Below are positions 34,753 through 45,875 of a DNA stretch of 64,000 nucleotides, one piece after another. The first letter of the stretch is position 1, and each line of letters opens with the position of its first letter. Source of the DNA: Ciborinia camelliae (Eukaryota > Ascomycota > Leotiomycetes > Helotiales > Sclerotiniaceae). A model generated the notes under the pieces. That model was not told where the DNA came from, made no database searches, and saw only the letters and a program-made list of their open reading frames with translations. The position numbers and the translations under genes are program-made. Where the stretch lies: NCBI GenBank assembly GCA_025890175.1, contig JANPYM010000002.1:1165976-1229975 (forward strand). Direction: 5' to 3'.

Positions 34753-36573
34753 CTAATATCCATTTATCCCCTTTGATTTTATTTTCTCCTTCAATTCATC
34801 CACCACACCAACATAATCCTTCGAACTATACGGCTCAAAGATTTCCCAAAACCACCCCGATTTTCTATGGTTCTTCAATCCCATATCCTTGAGCAGCATG
34901 TCATAATATGGCAAGCCATCAAAAACAGTATCAGGATGTCTAGCGCCAAAGCCTGACGGATACCTCCATTTTCCAAATCTACTGTGCAAAACGGTTTGGT
35001 ACTCTATGTCGGAAGGAATGGTGACTTTACTGTTGAAAAACGCAGTGATCCAGAGCGCTTGAAATTGAGATGCAAATGACGTAGAGACCGATGTCAGACA
35101 ACCCATAAAAGCAATATCTCGAGACTCTATGAATGCAGGTGGAATCATGAACCGGAAGAGTCTGAATGGTTCAAGCTTTCCTTCCGGTGCCCCTTCCATT
35201 GGCTTCGCTCTCTTACTGGAAAGTGGCTGATCTTTCAATCTTGGGAACTTGGCAAAAATTTCCTTATCCGCTCTTTCTATCAAAGCAGTTGGTTCGCTAG
35301 AATCGGGTATATGAGGGAGACCAAGATCCATTCCTTTTGGGAGAAATTCCAACGGTGGGATATGTTTCCATCCGGTGGAACAGATGAATGCATCAGTCTG
35401 TATTTTATCACCATTCGAAAGGCTCACGGTGTTTGAACTCAGGTTTACAATATCCCCAATATGCACAGAGATTGCGCCTTTGCGAACAAGCTCAAAGATA
35501 TCCGTATCGTGATTGAGAATTGAAAGCATCGATCCAACGAAGAAAGAATTCGACCAAGGTTTGAGCTTTGCAGTCTCTGGATGTGCATCGTAATTATTTA
35601 CCGTTTTTATTTCGTTATTAGAATTCTCCCAATACTTGTCGACAAACCAGCGTCCGGCGGCTGTCCCGTGTAACCAGGATCTAATCGTACCATAGCCATC
35701 ATAGTCGCCGTATATACAGGGACTAAACCAAGTCATAATCCTGGTATTGACCAGCTTTTCGATCCATATTTTGAGAGGCGTGGCATAAGATCCGGCCATC
35801 CATCCCGGACCATGGCCCGATTCTCTGATAATCCAGTCTACGTGAATTCCCTTCGAAGCATACGCATAGGCCATATCATAAGAAGACTTTGCACTCCCGA
35901 AAACGCATACGTTTTTGGTCGTTTCCAATGTATCAAGGCGATCTGGAAATTCTTGACTATGGAACAGAGGTGCTGTAAAGTTCTCGGACCCAGAGAGTGG
36001 AGGGATAAACGGCTGTGAAGTGAGCCCTGTCGCAACAATGAGTTTCGATGTGGATATCTTGTATTCCTCGAAGGTTGCAGGAGTGACGCTGGAAGCAATT
36101 GTAACAATCCAGCCCCCTCCATCTTGATGCTCAGCTGATAATGCTCTACTCTCAAATCTTATCTTGTTGTAGACATTGTATTCCTTTGCGAAATCTTCGA
36201 GGTATTGATGGACTACTGGGCCAGGAATATACTCTCCAGGTTTGACACCATATTTTTCCGTTGACATAGGAAACTCGCTATACTCTAGCGCCCCTAGCAT
36301 GTTGTTTGTTTTCAATCCCGGGTACAATCTATCACTCGCCCATACACCCCCAATCGTCGCATTATCGGCCAGTACGACGATCTTTGCGTCGGGGTGGACC
36401 TGGAGATAGGTTTTTGCGCCGGCGAGGGCAAACCAACCTAACGTATACGAATCAGCAGACTGAAATTACTGTCCATCCTCCCTAGAGAGGAATTTGCTGC
36501 AGTTGCAGTCTTTCAGCAGAGAGTTCTTACCTGCCCCAATTACTATAAGATCAACTTTATCCATTTCCGACAT
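34753..36573 (-). CDS. Flavin-containing monooxygenase paralogue
   Basis: FAD- and NADPH-dependent monooxygenase, substrate unknown. Exon 1 (36573-36531) encodes only MSEMDKVDLIVIGA plus one base; intron 36438-36530 is followed by exon 2 (36437-34753), giving 575 aa. Splicing completes the FAD motif VIGAGWFALAG. The second nucleotide-binding motif is VCVFGSAKSSYDMA. The FMO fingerprint is degenerate here: FTAPLFHSQEF has Ala where Gly is usual. ATGLTSQPFIPP and a late STGWK (the conserved ATG-like linker) are present. The C-terminal HRKSGWFWEIFEPY region parallels that of the 8022-9928 gene, so the two are distant paralogues. Neighbours are a bactofilin-like gene and a transcription factor, both on the same strand but without obvious functional link. 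Confidence 0.88.
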
Positions 36574-37867
36574 CTTTTGCTCCTATGGTCGATTTATTTT
36601 GGTAAAGAAAAAGATAATTGCAACGAAGGTCATCGCATATTTATTTATTTCGCCCTTTTCCCAGTCTATCCCAAGGCTAAATTCTTATCTCCTTTGGTTT
36701 TCGTAAAATCTTATGATTTGTTGTTAACCTACAACTCCAACAAGTTGTTAGTGGAGAGCAACTTGTTTACTTTTGTGGGTAAGAAGATAGATGAGTGAGA
36801 TTTTGGCGCAAGATTTCCAAATGCATACATAGTGTTGCATTTGTTACCAGAGCACATATGGCTTTTTGCAACATAATATGTAGTTACACTTGAATGTAGC
36901 AAGTGTGCCATTCTTTTTTTTGGCGTTATGCAGAATACCTACTAGGTACCTACCTAGTAGGTATTGCATATTAAATTGGTGAAATTGTGATTGGGTGCTT
37001 CGGGAAGTCGCCAATGCATTGTAATACAATGTAGGTAGCTCTTACTACGCAAGGCGACACAAACTCGGTGTATAAATTGGACGATACGAGTACTGTTCTG
37101 TATAATGAACGTAAATAAGACAACAAATTTTGATGTTGTAAATTTGCATTTGGTAAACATCGAAGGCTGATGGCGAGCTGACGGGATTGGAATTGTTTGA
37201 ATTGTTTTCAAAAAAAAAAAATGAATTCATTGTTTCAAATAGATAATTATTTAATATTTTGAATCGTTTAACAAATTCAAATACTTTCGGAGTATGAAAC
37301 GCATTCATAAATTAAACACCTCTACTTTTGGAAACCATGTGTCAGCAATGTCAGATGGATCGAGCCATCGCGCAAGCAGGGTATGTATGGGATTTGGTGG
37401 AACCTGAAACTTTCATGAGTACATGTTCTGTTGTTAGGTACTTGGAGATAGTGTTTGTACCTCACTATTGCGGTGACATCTTGATCATCGGTACTGTAGA
37501 TGTATCGCATAGCTACGATTGGTTACGCTTATCTGGGGCGGATTGATGGAAAAGAGAAGAGCGGGTGAAAGGGGGGCGGCAAGCTGGCTTGTTCGGAGAA
37601 GCTTGGAAGGTTGAGAGAATGCGTCTCTTTTGAATAAAATAGAGGAGGCAGCGTGTCCAATATTCCGGACGAGCAGACCAGATCCAAGCTTTCGATGTTT
37701 GAAAAGCGATAAATCTTCAAAAATGAGTTGACTATTCGAATAGATTTAATAGGCACTTGAAATTATTTGAATCCCCCAAATGAATTCAAGGATTCAAAGC
37801 CTTTCATTGTTGGACTTCACGAGATAACATACAATAGAATTTCCACAGATCAACCACTTCCGAATCA
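36574..37867. other. Intergenic region, no gene seen
   Basis: AT-rich 1.3 kb. It contains a palindromic TAGGTA cluster at 36936-36966 and an 11-bp A run near 37208. Short open frames have no support. Confidence 0.55.
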
Positions 37868-40171
37868 TTAGGCTTGGCCCAAAATATTCGGCGCAATCTC
37901 TTCCACAATCTCCCAATCGTGCGGGATATGAACCCTGAACTTCTCCATGAGAATTCCAGTGTTACAACTGCACAACTGAACATTTTCAATTGAAGCTCTA
38001 AAATAAGCAGCACCCTCGATCCACACCTCCTTTCCCTTTTCGTCATATGAGGAGCCGCTTATCACTTCACTCAGTTTCGTCAGCTCGATAGAAATACCCA
38101 CCTCGTGAGGAACTGATATCGATGTAGGCGCGAGAGTGTTGCATGTCTCTTGACCATACATACAATGGGCCCAAATGACTAGTGCTGCGGAAGCTAGAGC
38201 TATGTAGGAGATTGAATCGGGGATTAAGTTGGCGAGTGAGGGAGTTGTGTTGGTTTTTTTGTGACTCAGGAGGATTTCACTGGCGTGCCATAATGCTCGT
38301 CTGGAATTAGATTCTTGCGTCCATGCGCGTGCTGCAGATACTCGTTGGGTGTGCGGATGAGTGTATACTTCCCTGAAGACTCCTTGAATGTTGTCTGGCA
38401 GTGCTGAATCTCTGGCTAGCATCCTTATAGTCTGAGTCTCAGTGCATAGTTGTAGATTCATGAGATGATAAAGTATGGAAGTGTCCAAAATGAAGTTGTA
38501 GATCCGTTGGGAGACAATATCTTTCCACCCAGGTTCGTCATGGTCTTCAGTTCCGTAGTAGTATCGCACTGGAGAATTTTGTGCTTGTTCGAACCTCTCG
38601 GGGCCTGATATCTTCGTGGAGAGTTTTGTAAGACCACGTTTTAGCGATTCCAATTGCCGTTTCAATGACTCTCTTTGAAGATTTAGACCAATTTCATTTC
38701 GTCGCCCTGGTTGAGCTTTCTTTGAAAGTTGAGAGATTTGTGATTGCATGGCCCAAAGACAAATTTGTATATCTTCTAGCATAGATTCACTCTCCGAAAA
38801 GTCAATCACTCCGAGAGTTACGTCTTCAAGCATCATATTAATCGAGCGCTGACTTCTAGATTTCGGTTCATCCAGTCGACGAACCTCCCAAGTTGGAAGG
38901 CCTCCGGCATTCCAATGTGCGACAGTCTCTGGAATACTGAAGTGCAGTTCTTCTGGTCTGAACAATGGTGGTTGTCCCTTTATGATACTAAAATAGGTAT
39001 CAATCTTGAATAGATCAACTGCAAGCCTCTGTCTTTGTTGTTGTTTCACCAAATGTAATGGTAGAAAGAGACCGGGCTTGTCATCTACATAAATCGTCCC
39101 AGATGTTAAAATACCAACATCGTATATGGAGGTAGCAAGTAGATTGCGCAGAACTAATCCTTTTGTCACAATATCGCTCCTCCCGCAATATGATCCAAAG
39201 ATGATATTCAGTAAAGTACACTGGTACAGAACAATGGGCAAAGGCTGTGTCATTGCATCGATTACATTAGGTTGACACAAACGTGGAAGAATATGTTCTA
39301 CCAGATTATGGTGAACTTCCAATGCCCAATCTCTTGAGCTTACAGTGCCATCAATCCAACCACCAATCATCAGTATAGATGGGAGCAGAAGCTCTGGTGC
39401 CTCTTCATCTCCCTCATAAGATGGGGAATGAATTATAGGCCAGCGATCGTGAAAGTGGGTAAAGTATAGTGCACGGTACCTATCAACAGTTTGTTTTGTA
39501 AGTGAACAAAGGTGGTCGAGTTTAGAGACTGGAAGAAGTGTATTTTTGGGTTCTTCCTGAGCCTGAGGTGTATCTTGTTGGATCCTCAGATTTGACCAAT
39601 CAACAAGTCCTAGGGATGAGGGGTTGGGTGTTCGAAACACATTGAAGGGTTGATCAGGATTCGATGTTTCAATACGATTGGATGTTTGAACGGGGTTCAG
39701 CGCTTCGATGGAGTTAGATTTGGATATCGAAATGGGATTGGATGTTCGAATCACATTGAAGGATTGATCAGGATTCGATGTTTCAATGGAATTGGATGTT
39801 TGAACAGGGTGAATCGCATTGGACGATTGACCAGGTGATTCTTGCCGCAGATTATATTCGCAAGGAATTCTTTTCCTCTCGCATCTTGAGCATGGATCAT
39901 TTCCATCGCATTTAATCTTGCTAGAGTGGCAACTCGCGCATGCTCTTCTGCTTCGGCCTGCGGGTTTCTTGAATTGTTCTCCATGACGTCCAAGATGTCT
40001 CTGCAGTCCATCACCACGGGAGAATTCTTTGCGACATATCCTGCAAACATGGGCTGGAGAGGTAGCAGAATGTGATTTTTGGTGTCGAGTCAAATGTTCT
40101 TTCCTTTGAAATGATTTTGTACAACCTTGAAATTGGCAGGGCCATCGAGATGGAGTTTCTTGGCCATTCAT
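37868..40171 (-). CDS. Transcription factor with two C2H2 fingers and a Zn2Cys6 cluster
   Basis: Intronless 767-aa nuclear regulator. Two C2H2 fingers lie at residues 12-34 (C-x4-C, FQRKEHLTRHQKSH) and 43-63 (C-x2-C, FSRGDGLQRHLGRH). A Zn(II)2Cys6 binuclear cluster follows at 78-104 (CASCHSSKIKCDGNDPC and following). A Ser/Asn-rich linker at about 115-190 contains two imperfect copies of a 38-residue unit (VQTSN..IETSNPDQ..FNV). The rest, about 225-767, resembles the fungal-specific transcription-factor domain, with the RALYFTHFHDRWPIIHSPSY entry motif. This C2H2 plus Zn2Cys6 combination is a recognised filamentous-fungal class; targets are unknown. A gene cluster partner is not evident; the NmrA-like gene is 1.3 kb away in divergent orientation. 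Confidence 0.9.
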   Translation of the reverse strand: MNGQETPSRWPCQFQGCTKSFQRKEHLTRHQKSHSATSPAHVCRICRKEFSRGDGLQRHLGRHGEQFKKPAGRSRRACASCHSSKIKCDGNDPCSRCERKRIPCEYNLRQESPGQSSNAIHPVQTSNSIETSNPDQSFNVIRTSNPISISKSNSIEALNPVQTSNRIETSNPDQPFNVFRTPNPSSLGLVDWSNLRIQQDTPQAQEEPKNTLLPVSKLDHLCSLTKQTVDRYRALYFTHFHDRWPIIHSPSYEGDEEAPELLLPSILMIGGWIDGTVSSRDWALEVHHNLVEHILPRLCQPNVIDAMTQPLPIVLYQCTLLNIIFGSYCGRSDIVTKGLVLRNLLATSIYDVGILTSGTIYVDDKPGLFLPLHLVKQQQRQRLAVDLFKIDTYFSIIKGQPPLFRPEELHFSIPETVAHWNAGGLPTWEVRRLDEPKSRSQRSINMMLEDVTLGVIDFSESESMLEDIQICLWAMQSQISQLSKKAQPGRRNEIGLNLQRESLKRQLESLKRGLTKLSTKISGPERFEQAQNSPVRYYYGTEDHDEPGWKDIVSQRIYNFILDTSILYHLMNLQLCTETQTIRMLARDSALPDNIQGVFREVYTHPHTQRVSAARAWTQESNSRRALWHASEILLSHKKTNTTPSLANLIPDSISYIALASAALVIWAHCMYGQETCNTLAPTSISVPHEVGISIELTKLSEVISGSSYDEKGKEVWIEGAAYFRASIENVQLCSCNTGILMEKFRVHIPHDWEIVEEIAPNILGQA

Positions 40172-41491
40172 GTCGAAGAAAGTTCCAAAGCCGTGAGGTG
40201 GGCGCCGATCAGATTTCCAATACTTGTCACGTGATATTGTCTGTTTCCTTTCTAGGAGCTGGTGCAGGACAGGAATTATCTTGCATGAGGAAATGATGCG
40301 ACAAGATTACGAAAGATTGAAATTCATGAGAGTGCGACGATCGTTTCCTGGGAATCGGCGATGTGGTGGGAGGATATTTCTTACTGAAAAGGGTGGAGAA
40401 GTTCAAGTGGAGGGAGGCCGAAGATTACTCCTCCGACCGACCGTCGTGTGATTTTTCTTCCTTTCACTTACCAATCAGGTGTATGTATCCAATAGTTTGG
40501 ATTATAGTCCGACAATATAAGATATTCTTGAGTCTTTAAGTTTATTTTATATCACAATTGAGCTATTCTGAAAGATTCACTACTGTTCTGTGATTTGTGT
40601 CTCCAGTGAGCTCCCGGTGAACCCCATGTGAGCTTTGAGAACTTCAAAGCAATTTGGCTTATTCTGTAAGACTTCCAATGTATTGTATATGAATTGTACT
40701 ATCAGACTATATAGTAGTTATTTTATCTGTAAGCTCTACCTACCTAATAATGAGAGATGACTTCGATTTACCGTATTTTCAAATAAAACTTTAGGAAAAA
40801 TTAAAATTTTGAGAGGAGTGTGAGACCGGTGGGTTCACCCGATTCGTGAAACGCTTGGTAATTATAAAACCATCAAAAAAAACCATACCAAAAGTCAAGA
40901 ATTTCAAGAATTCTTCAAAATTGTATTTCGTAATATATTTTGGTTAAAATTTGACCAAGGCATACGAAACTAATCAAAATATTCTATACTTTCATATCCA
41001 TTCAACGTTTATTAGTTTTGAAATGAACAAATATAATTTATTAAACGCTCTTCTATAAAGTTTGGGAAAGATTTTATCTCGAGCCTCCCACGAGTCCGTG
41101 CAAGCCAAACCGTGGGAAGTATTGATAGAATGACCCAGCACTTTTAGTCATTCAGAGGACAAATCTCGGGATAACCCTCCATAATGTTTTGGACGTTGAT
41201 TTAAAAGCAACAGGTCAGGGAGCGACAATGCCCACCGTTGCATGGGGGGGGAGGGGGTTTCGTACGCCCTCCCTCATCGGCTCCCTTTCCCTCACGGACG
41301 TGGAAGCCATGATTCTCCATAATGAAATGTGTATATAAATGACAAAGTACCCAAAGTAAAGATAATACACATCAACAACCAATAAACCATCCGTTTTCTC
41401 ATTTAGATTCTATCAGAACTCCTTAACCAATCACCAAAACTGCAAAAGCATTCAAGAAACAACCATCTCAGAAATCAAGTCTCTCGTCATC
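40172..41491. other. Intergenic region, divergent promoters
   Basis: This 1.3 kb separates the divergent transcription-factor and NmrA-like genes. A TGTATATAAAT box near 41330-41340 lies about 150 bp before the NmrA-like ATG, followed by a CT/CA-rich leader. The middle part, 40780-41060, is AT-rich. No gene is seen. Confidence 0.55.
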
Positions 41492-42459
41492 ATGAGTATC
41501 ATCAAGAACATCGCTATCTCCGGTGTAAGCAAACATATCTTCTAGTCCACCAGAGCTCTCATGACATTTTCTAACAACAAGCACAGGCATCCGGTGCACT
41601 CGGCAAGCCTATCCTGGAAGTCTTGATCCAATCCGAAAAATTCAACATCTCCGTGCTCACCCGCTCCACCTCCACCCAATTCCCCCCCTCGGTAACCGTG
41701 CTCCCCGTAGACTTCACCTCCATCTCGTCCCTCACCAGTGCGCTCCAATCCCAAAAGATCGACGCCGTGATCTCCGCCGTCGGCAACGAAGGTCTTGAAG
41801 GCCAAAGCCTCCTGATCGACGCCGCCGTCGCCGCTGGCGTCAAACGTTTCCTCCCCTCAGAATTCGGTTCCGATCTCTCCAATCCCATAACCAAGACCTT
41901 CCCCGTATTTGGCCACAAAGTAGCAACCGCTGCGCATCTCGAAGCCGCGGCGGCAAAAAATCCAACTTTCACCTACACGTATGTCCGCAACGGCGCCTTT
42001 CTCGACTGGGGACTGGAGCAAAATTTCCTCGTTGACACCGCTTCTGGAAACCCATCCATCTACGATGGCGGCGACCAACTCTTCAGCGCCACGACCCTCG
42101 AAACCGTGGGTAAAGCCGTCGTAGCTGTACTCGAGAAATTCGAAGAGACGAAGAACCGAGCGGTGTATATCCAAGATCTCCAAACATCTCAGAATCGTAT
42201 TCTTGAGATTGCAAAGAAAGTTGCACCGGAGAAGACGTGGGAACCAGTTCCTGTGGAGACGGCTGCTATCCTTAAATCTTCGAATGAGAAGCTTGCAAAG
42301 GGAGAGATTACTATGGAGGTTATGATTGGGTATATTATTGTTTCGCTTTTCGGCAATGGGTATGGAGGAAAGATGGAAAAGACTGATAACGAGCTGTTGG
42401 GTTTGAAAGAGAAAACTGATGCTGATATTGAGGCTATTCTGAAGAAATCCATCAAGTAA
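41492..42459 (+). CDS. NmrA-like / isoflavone-reductase-like NAD(P)-binding protein
   Basis: Atypical short-chain dehydrogenase of the NmrA/isoflavone reductase group. Exon 1 (41492-41524) encodes MSIIKNIAISG; intron 41525-41586 is followed by exon 2 (41587-42459), for 301 aa. The splice restores the dinucleotide motif ISGASGALGKPILEVL. Further family features are STSTQFPPSVTVLPVDF (the second-strand region), DAVISAVGNEGLEGQ, KRFLPSEFGSDLSNP and TYVRNGAFLDWGLEQNF. Some relatives reduce plant-type phenolics, others are redox-sensing regulators, and the sequence alone does not decide. The coding region is richer in G+C than its flanks, with many codons ending in C in the first two thirds, consistent with high expression. 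Confidence 0.88.
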
Positions 42460-43080
42460 GTTTCATGTACTGTAGGTAGATACCTTCATAGACAATGTAA
42501 TATAAATACTCTGGCACTTCTCAGAGATCCTTCTTTTCCAAACCAGAGGACCAAAAACAATTTAATGGAAAAACAGTGCGATTCAAACTTTCCGATTAAT
42601 GCAAATGCAATTTTTTTCAATGCAAATAAACTGTTGATTGATGTCTATGCCTCTTTTTCCCATGCGTCTATTCATTAATACTGAAACCACCATACCAACA
42701 TCCCATCCATACGCCTCCCCATAGGTATTTTAAGTACTCATGTTGCTTCATCGTTCTCGTTCATTTATCAACATGCCGCTAAACCCACCCAGTAATCCCC
42801 CTTTGCCCCCCCCCCCCAAAATATACAAAAAACAGTACAGTAACATGTGCGCCCATAATACCCAAATGACGTTGCTGCACAGCCGTTAATAACAATGGAT
42901 GATTACATCCAACCTTGTGATGTATGATCCCACCGGCTGTACCGGAAACCCTATGCCCCAATCTTTTCACCCTATATTTCCAAGAGTTTCATATGCAAGT
43001 GTGCAGTATCTCATAATACCATGTACAGCATGTTCATCCAATCCATACAAAAATCAAATGTACAACTATGAATCTGGTTT
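42460..43080. other. Intergenic region, no gene seen
   Basis: About 620 bp between convergent genes. It holds a run of ten C near 42808. Nothing else stands out. Confidence 0.55.
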
Positions 43081-45875
43081 TCACTCCCCAGTCGTTGAAC
43101 TGTGGTTCCTACTTTCACTCCCACCCGAATTTCCACCACGCTTAATCCTGCTATTAAGAGCTGCCGTGTTGAACATAAAATCACGATTGACATCCATGCT
43201 TCGAGCGATCCGTCCTCCTGGTGTATTAGGATGGACAACATTCACACGACCACGATTTGAAGCTCGTTGTACGTCTTCGTCATCTGTGGGATCTTCCTCC
43301 TCATAATCAGCCAATCTTGAAAAGTAATCAGCAAGCCCGTCGACGCTAGGCGTACCAACAACATGATCATACATAGGTGGGGGCGTTGGCATTGGCATTG
43401 GAGGTGGGGGGTCTTCGGCCTCGTAGCCAGGAGCAGCAAAACTTGGGTTGCGTAACATGTGAATGGGGCGTTGAACTGCCGTATTCATTACAAGATGTGC
43501 TTGTGGTGGTCGAGTAAGATTTTGCGCAGTTTCTGGACGCGCAATCGCCGAGGAACCAAGACTCTGCCTCAAATTATCAAGAGAAGAAGCCCTTGAAGCT
43601 GATGTTTTTGATCGAATTTCTGCGCTGGCCGCATCAGGACAACCACATACACGCTCACCCTGAGAGCGAATATTTGGACCGACGAGATCACAGTATGCAG
43701 GTAAAGCCATTTGCGGTTGGGACGCTTGGCAACTGAGGATAGTGAACGGGGAATCAATAGATATTTCGTAATGACGGCGCTTTTTACCAGTAGGATCATC
43801 GGGATCTTTGCGGGATATACGCAGGGCGATCTAAAATCAGGATTAGTAGATGCCTTGCAGGAGGCTACTGGATGTAAAATTTACCTTGAACCAGTGGTTT
43901 ACCCTGACATTCTTCCATGAGCAATCATGGTGCAGTCTTGCTTTAATACCCTTATCCATCAACTCGCACGTTGGTAATTGAATTGCCATCTCCAACTCTG
44001 TTGGGCCCGCGAAATGGTCAAGTCCAAGATCGATATCACCTAAAATGTTTTCGGATTCTTCAGGCAGAGGTTCTGCTTCTATGTCTAATCTTCTTGCTAT
44101 TCTTTCTCTTTCTCTTTGCGCAGTAGCACGCGCCTGAGCTCTTTCTTCCTCGGAAAGCTCGCCTCCACGGACAACTCGCAATTCCGAGTTTTGATATTCT
44201 TTCGCGAGAGGCTTCCCAGCCAACTTCTCAAACAGGCATATTTTCTTTGTTGGATCCTTCCTACTAACTGTTCGATCACTACTGCTGTAGTCAATTGACT
44301 CGGTAACGTAAATTCTGATCTTGTGAATTTGCACCTTTGACAAAGGGGTTAATTTGAAAGCTATAGGAATCTTAGAACCTAGAGGGAAGGATTTTCCAGA
44401 GATCATGATATCATAATGCAACTGGTCCTCCCAGGTCCTGCTGATGGAAATGGGTTCGACTAGTTCCAGTGACTCGATATTTGGTACTCTAACGACTGGT
44501 ACTTCCTTGACCCCAAAAAGGTTTGCACGAAAAGCACCCGCTCTTTCTATCAGCGCCTCCACTTGCCACGTTATGGAAGCATTTGGAAGTTTGGTAGTCT
44601 CGGGACAGTTATTGTCAATTGGTATTTCAAAACTGTACTCGTATACCCCAGGATGGAAAGTCTTGTAGCCTTTCTGTTGGGGAGTGGGGCCGTTAGGTGA
44701 ATCTCCCTTTTGAAAACTACGGGACTGATTATTCTGTAGTGTCAATCTCTTTGATTCTTTGGATGTCATGAGGGTGTTTGCTCTACTTCTAGCACTGAGT
44801 AGTGTCGAGATTCCAGAACTCGGCGACTCAAGCGGGGTTATCGTCGTCGTCCCTGATTTATCCCGTAGATAGTAATTGCAGTGAGTACCATAACCAACCT
44901 CAGAGCCTTCATACAAAGCATTGAAAAATGGTAGAACTTGTGTTCGAAGCGACTCTTCTTGGAAAGTTTCAGTTTTAGCGGGAGGCATCCCTGTATATTA
45001 TTGTGAGCTTCCATAATCAAAATATGTAAAGTGCATTGGAATTGCATACCTTCAGGCCATTCAGTTCGCGCCCTTCCTTTAAATGTTAGCGTGACAGCCT
45101 TGACCTTGACACTTTTGGTAACGTTAAGTCGCACTTTGCCACGGAGAATCCCAATGGAGTTTGGAGAATCAAAATTTCGGGTTGTGCCGTCGTGATCCAA
45201 ACCACTCAGATATACAATAGGTTCAGCGAAGGGAATGTAAACAGACACCCCGTTGCCCGACGCAACCGGTTTTTCATTTTCTCCAACAGGCGCGATTGGA
45301 AGCGTCTTCACGCTTTGAAGGCTCAAGTCGGTCTGGCTGGTCCTTGAAGGCCGATTTTCGATGCCTAGTGTTTCCATATTATTGGGCCCGGGTCCAGTCA
45401 TTATTCCTGCTTCTGACCCTGCTTCTAACCCAGAACTGGATTGGGCCCTTCTTGAGAATATGCTTCGACGATCTCCTGAATTGGTCCGTACTGACTGTGA
45501 ACGGCTGATCTGCGGGCTCGGTTCTCTCGTGGAAGGTGCTGCAGAGAATAGTGGTGTGGTGGGTGGTGATGAGAACGGCGAAAAAACCGATCCTAACACA
45601 CGTTTGGCACTCTCTCGGGAAGCCAGCTTGTTGAGTTGGGATTTGGCTCGCGAAGGTTTTTTGGGCTTTGCCGGAGGTGGTTGAGGTCGCAGATCAAATG
45701 GTACGAAGCCTGCGGGGAGACGAGTGATATGTATGGAATGAGGTCGACGCTGTCTAGGTCGGCAAGGTGGGACAGGAAGAGTTGTTTGTCGTGTCTTGTC
45801 TGCTTGAGAATCGGGAGGATGATAGGAGATGGTGCCTCTGTTGGTGAAGTACGGGATTGAGATTTGGCCTGTCAT
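43081..45875 (-). CDS. Arrestin-related trafficking adaptor (ART)
   Basis: Arrestin-fold adaptor expected to recruit an Rsp5/HulA-type HECT ubiquitin ligase to plasma-membrane transporters and trigger their endocytosis. Exons 45875-45050, 44990-43885 and 43830-43081 give 893 aa. After a Ser/Pro-rich basic N-terminus of about 200 residues, the arrestin N domain begins near VSVYIPFAEPIVYLSG and includes ILRGKVRLNVTKSVKVKAVTLTFKG. The arrestin C domain holds LHYDIMISGKSFPLGSKIPI and continues to NHWFKIALRISRKDP across intron 2. A Glu/Arg-rich insert (SEEERAQARATAQRERERIA) may be helical. The tail contains PTPPPMYDH, a PPxY motif for WW-domain binding. The two introns are 59 and 54 bp. Closest named relatives are CreD/Rod1-type adaptors, but subgroup assignment is uncertain. 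Confidence 0.87.

Noticed and set aside
42899..43306. 135-codon plus-strand frame overlapping the arrestin gene end
   Set aside because: Shadow of the arrestin coding strand; no independent support.
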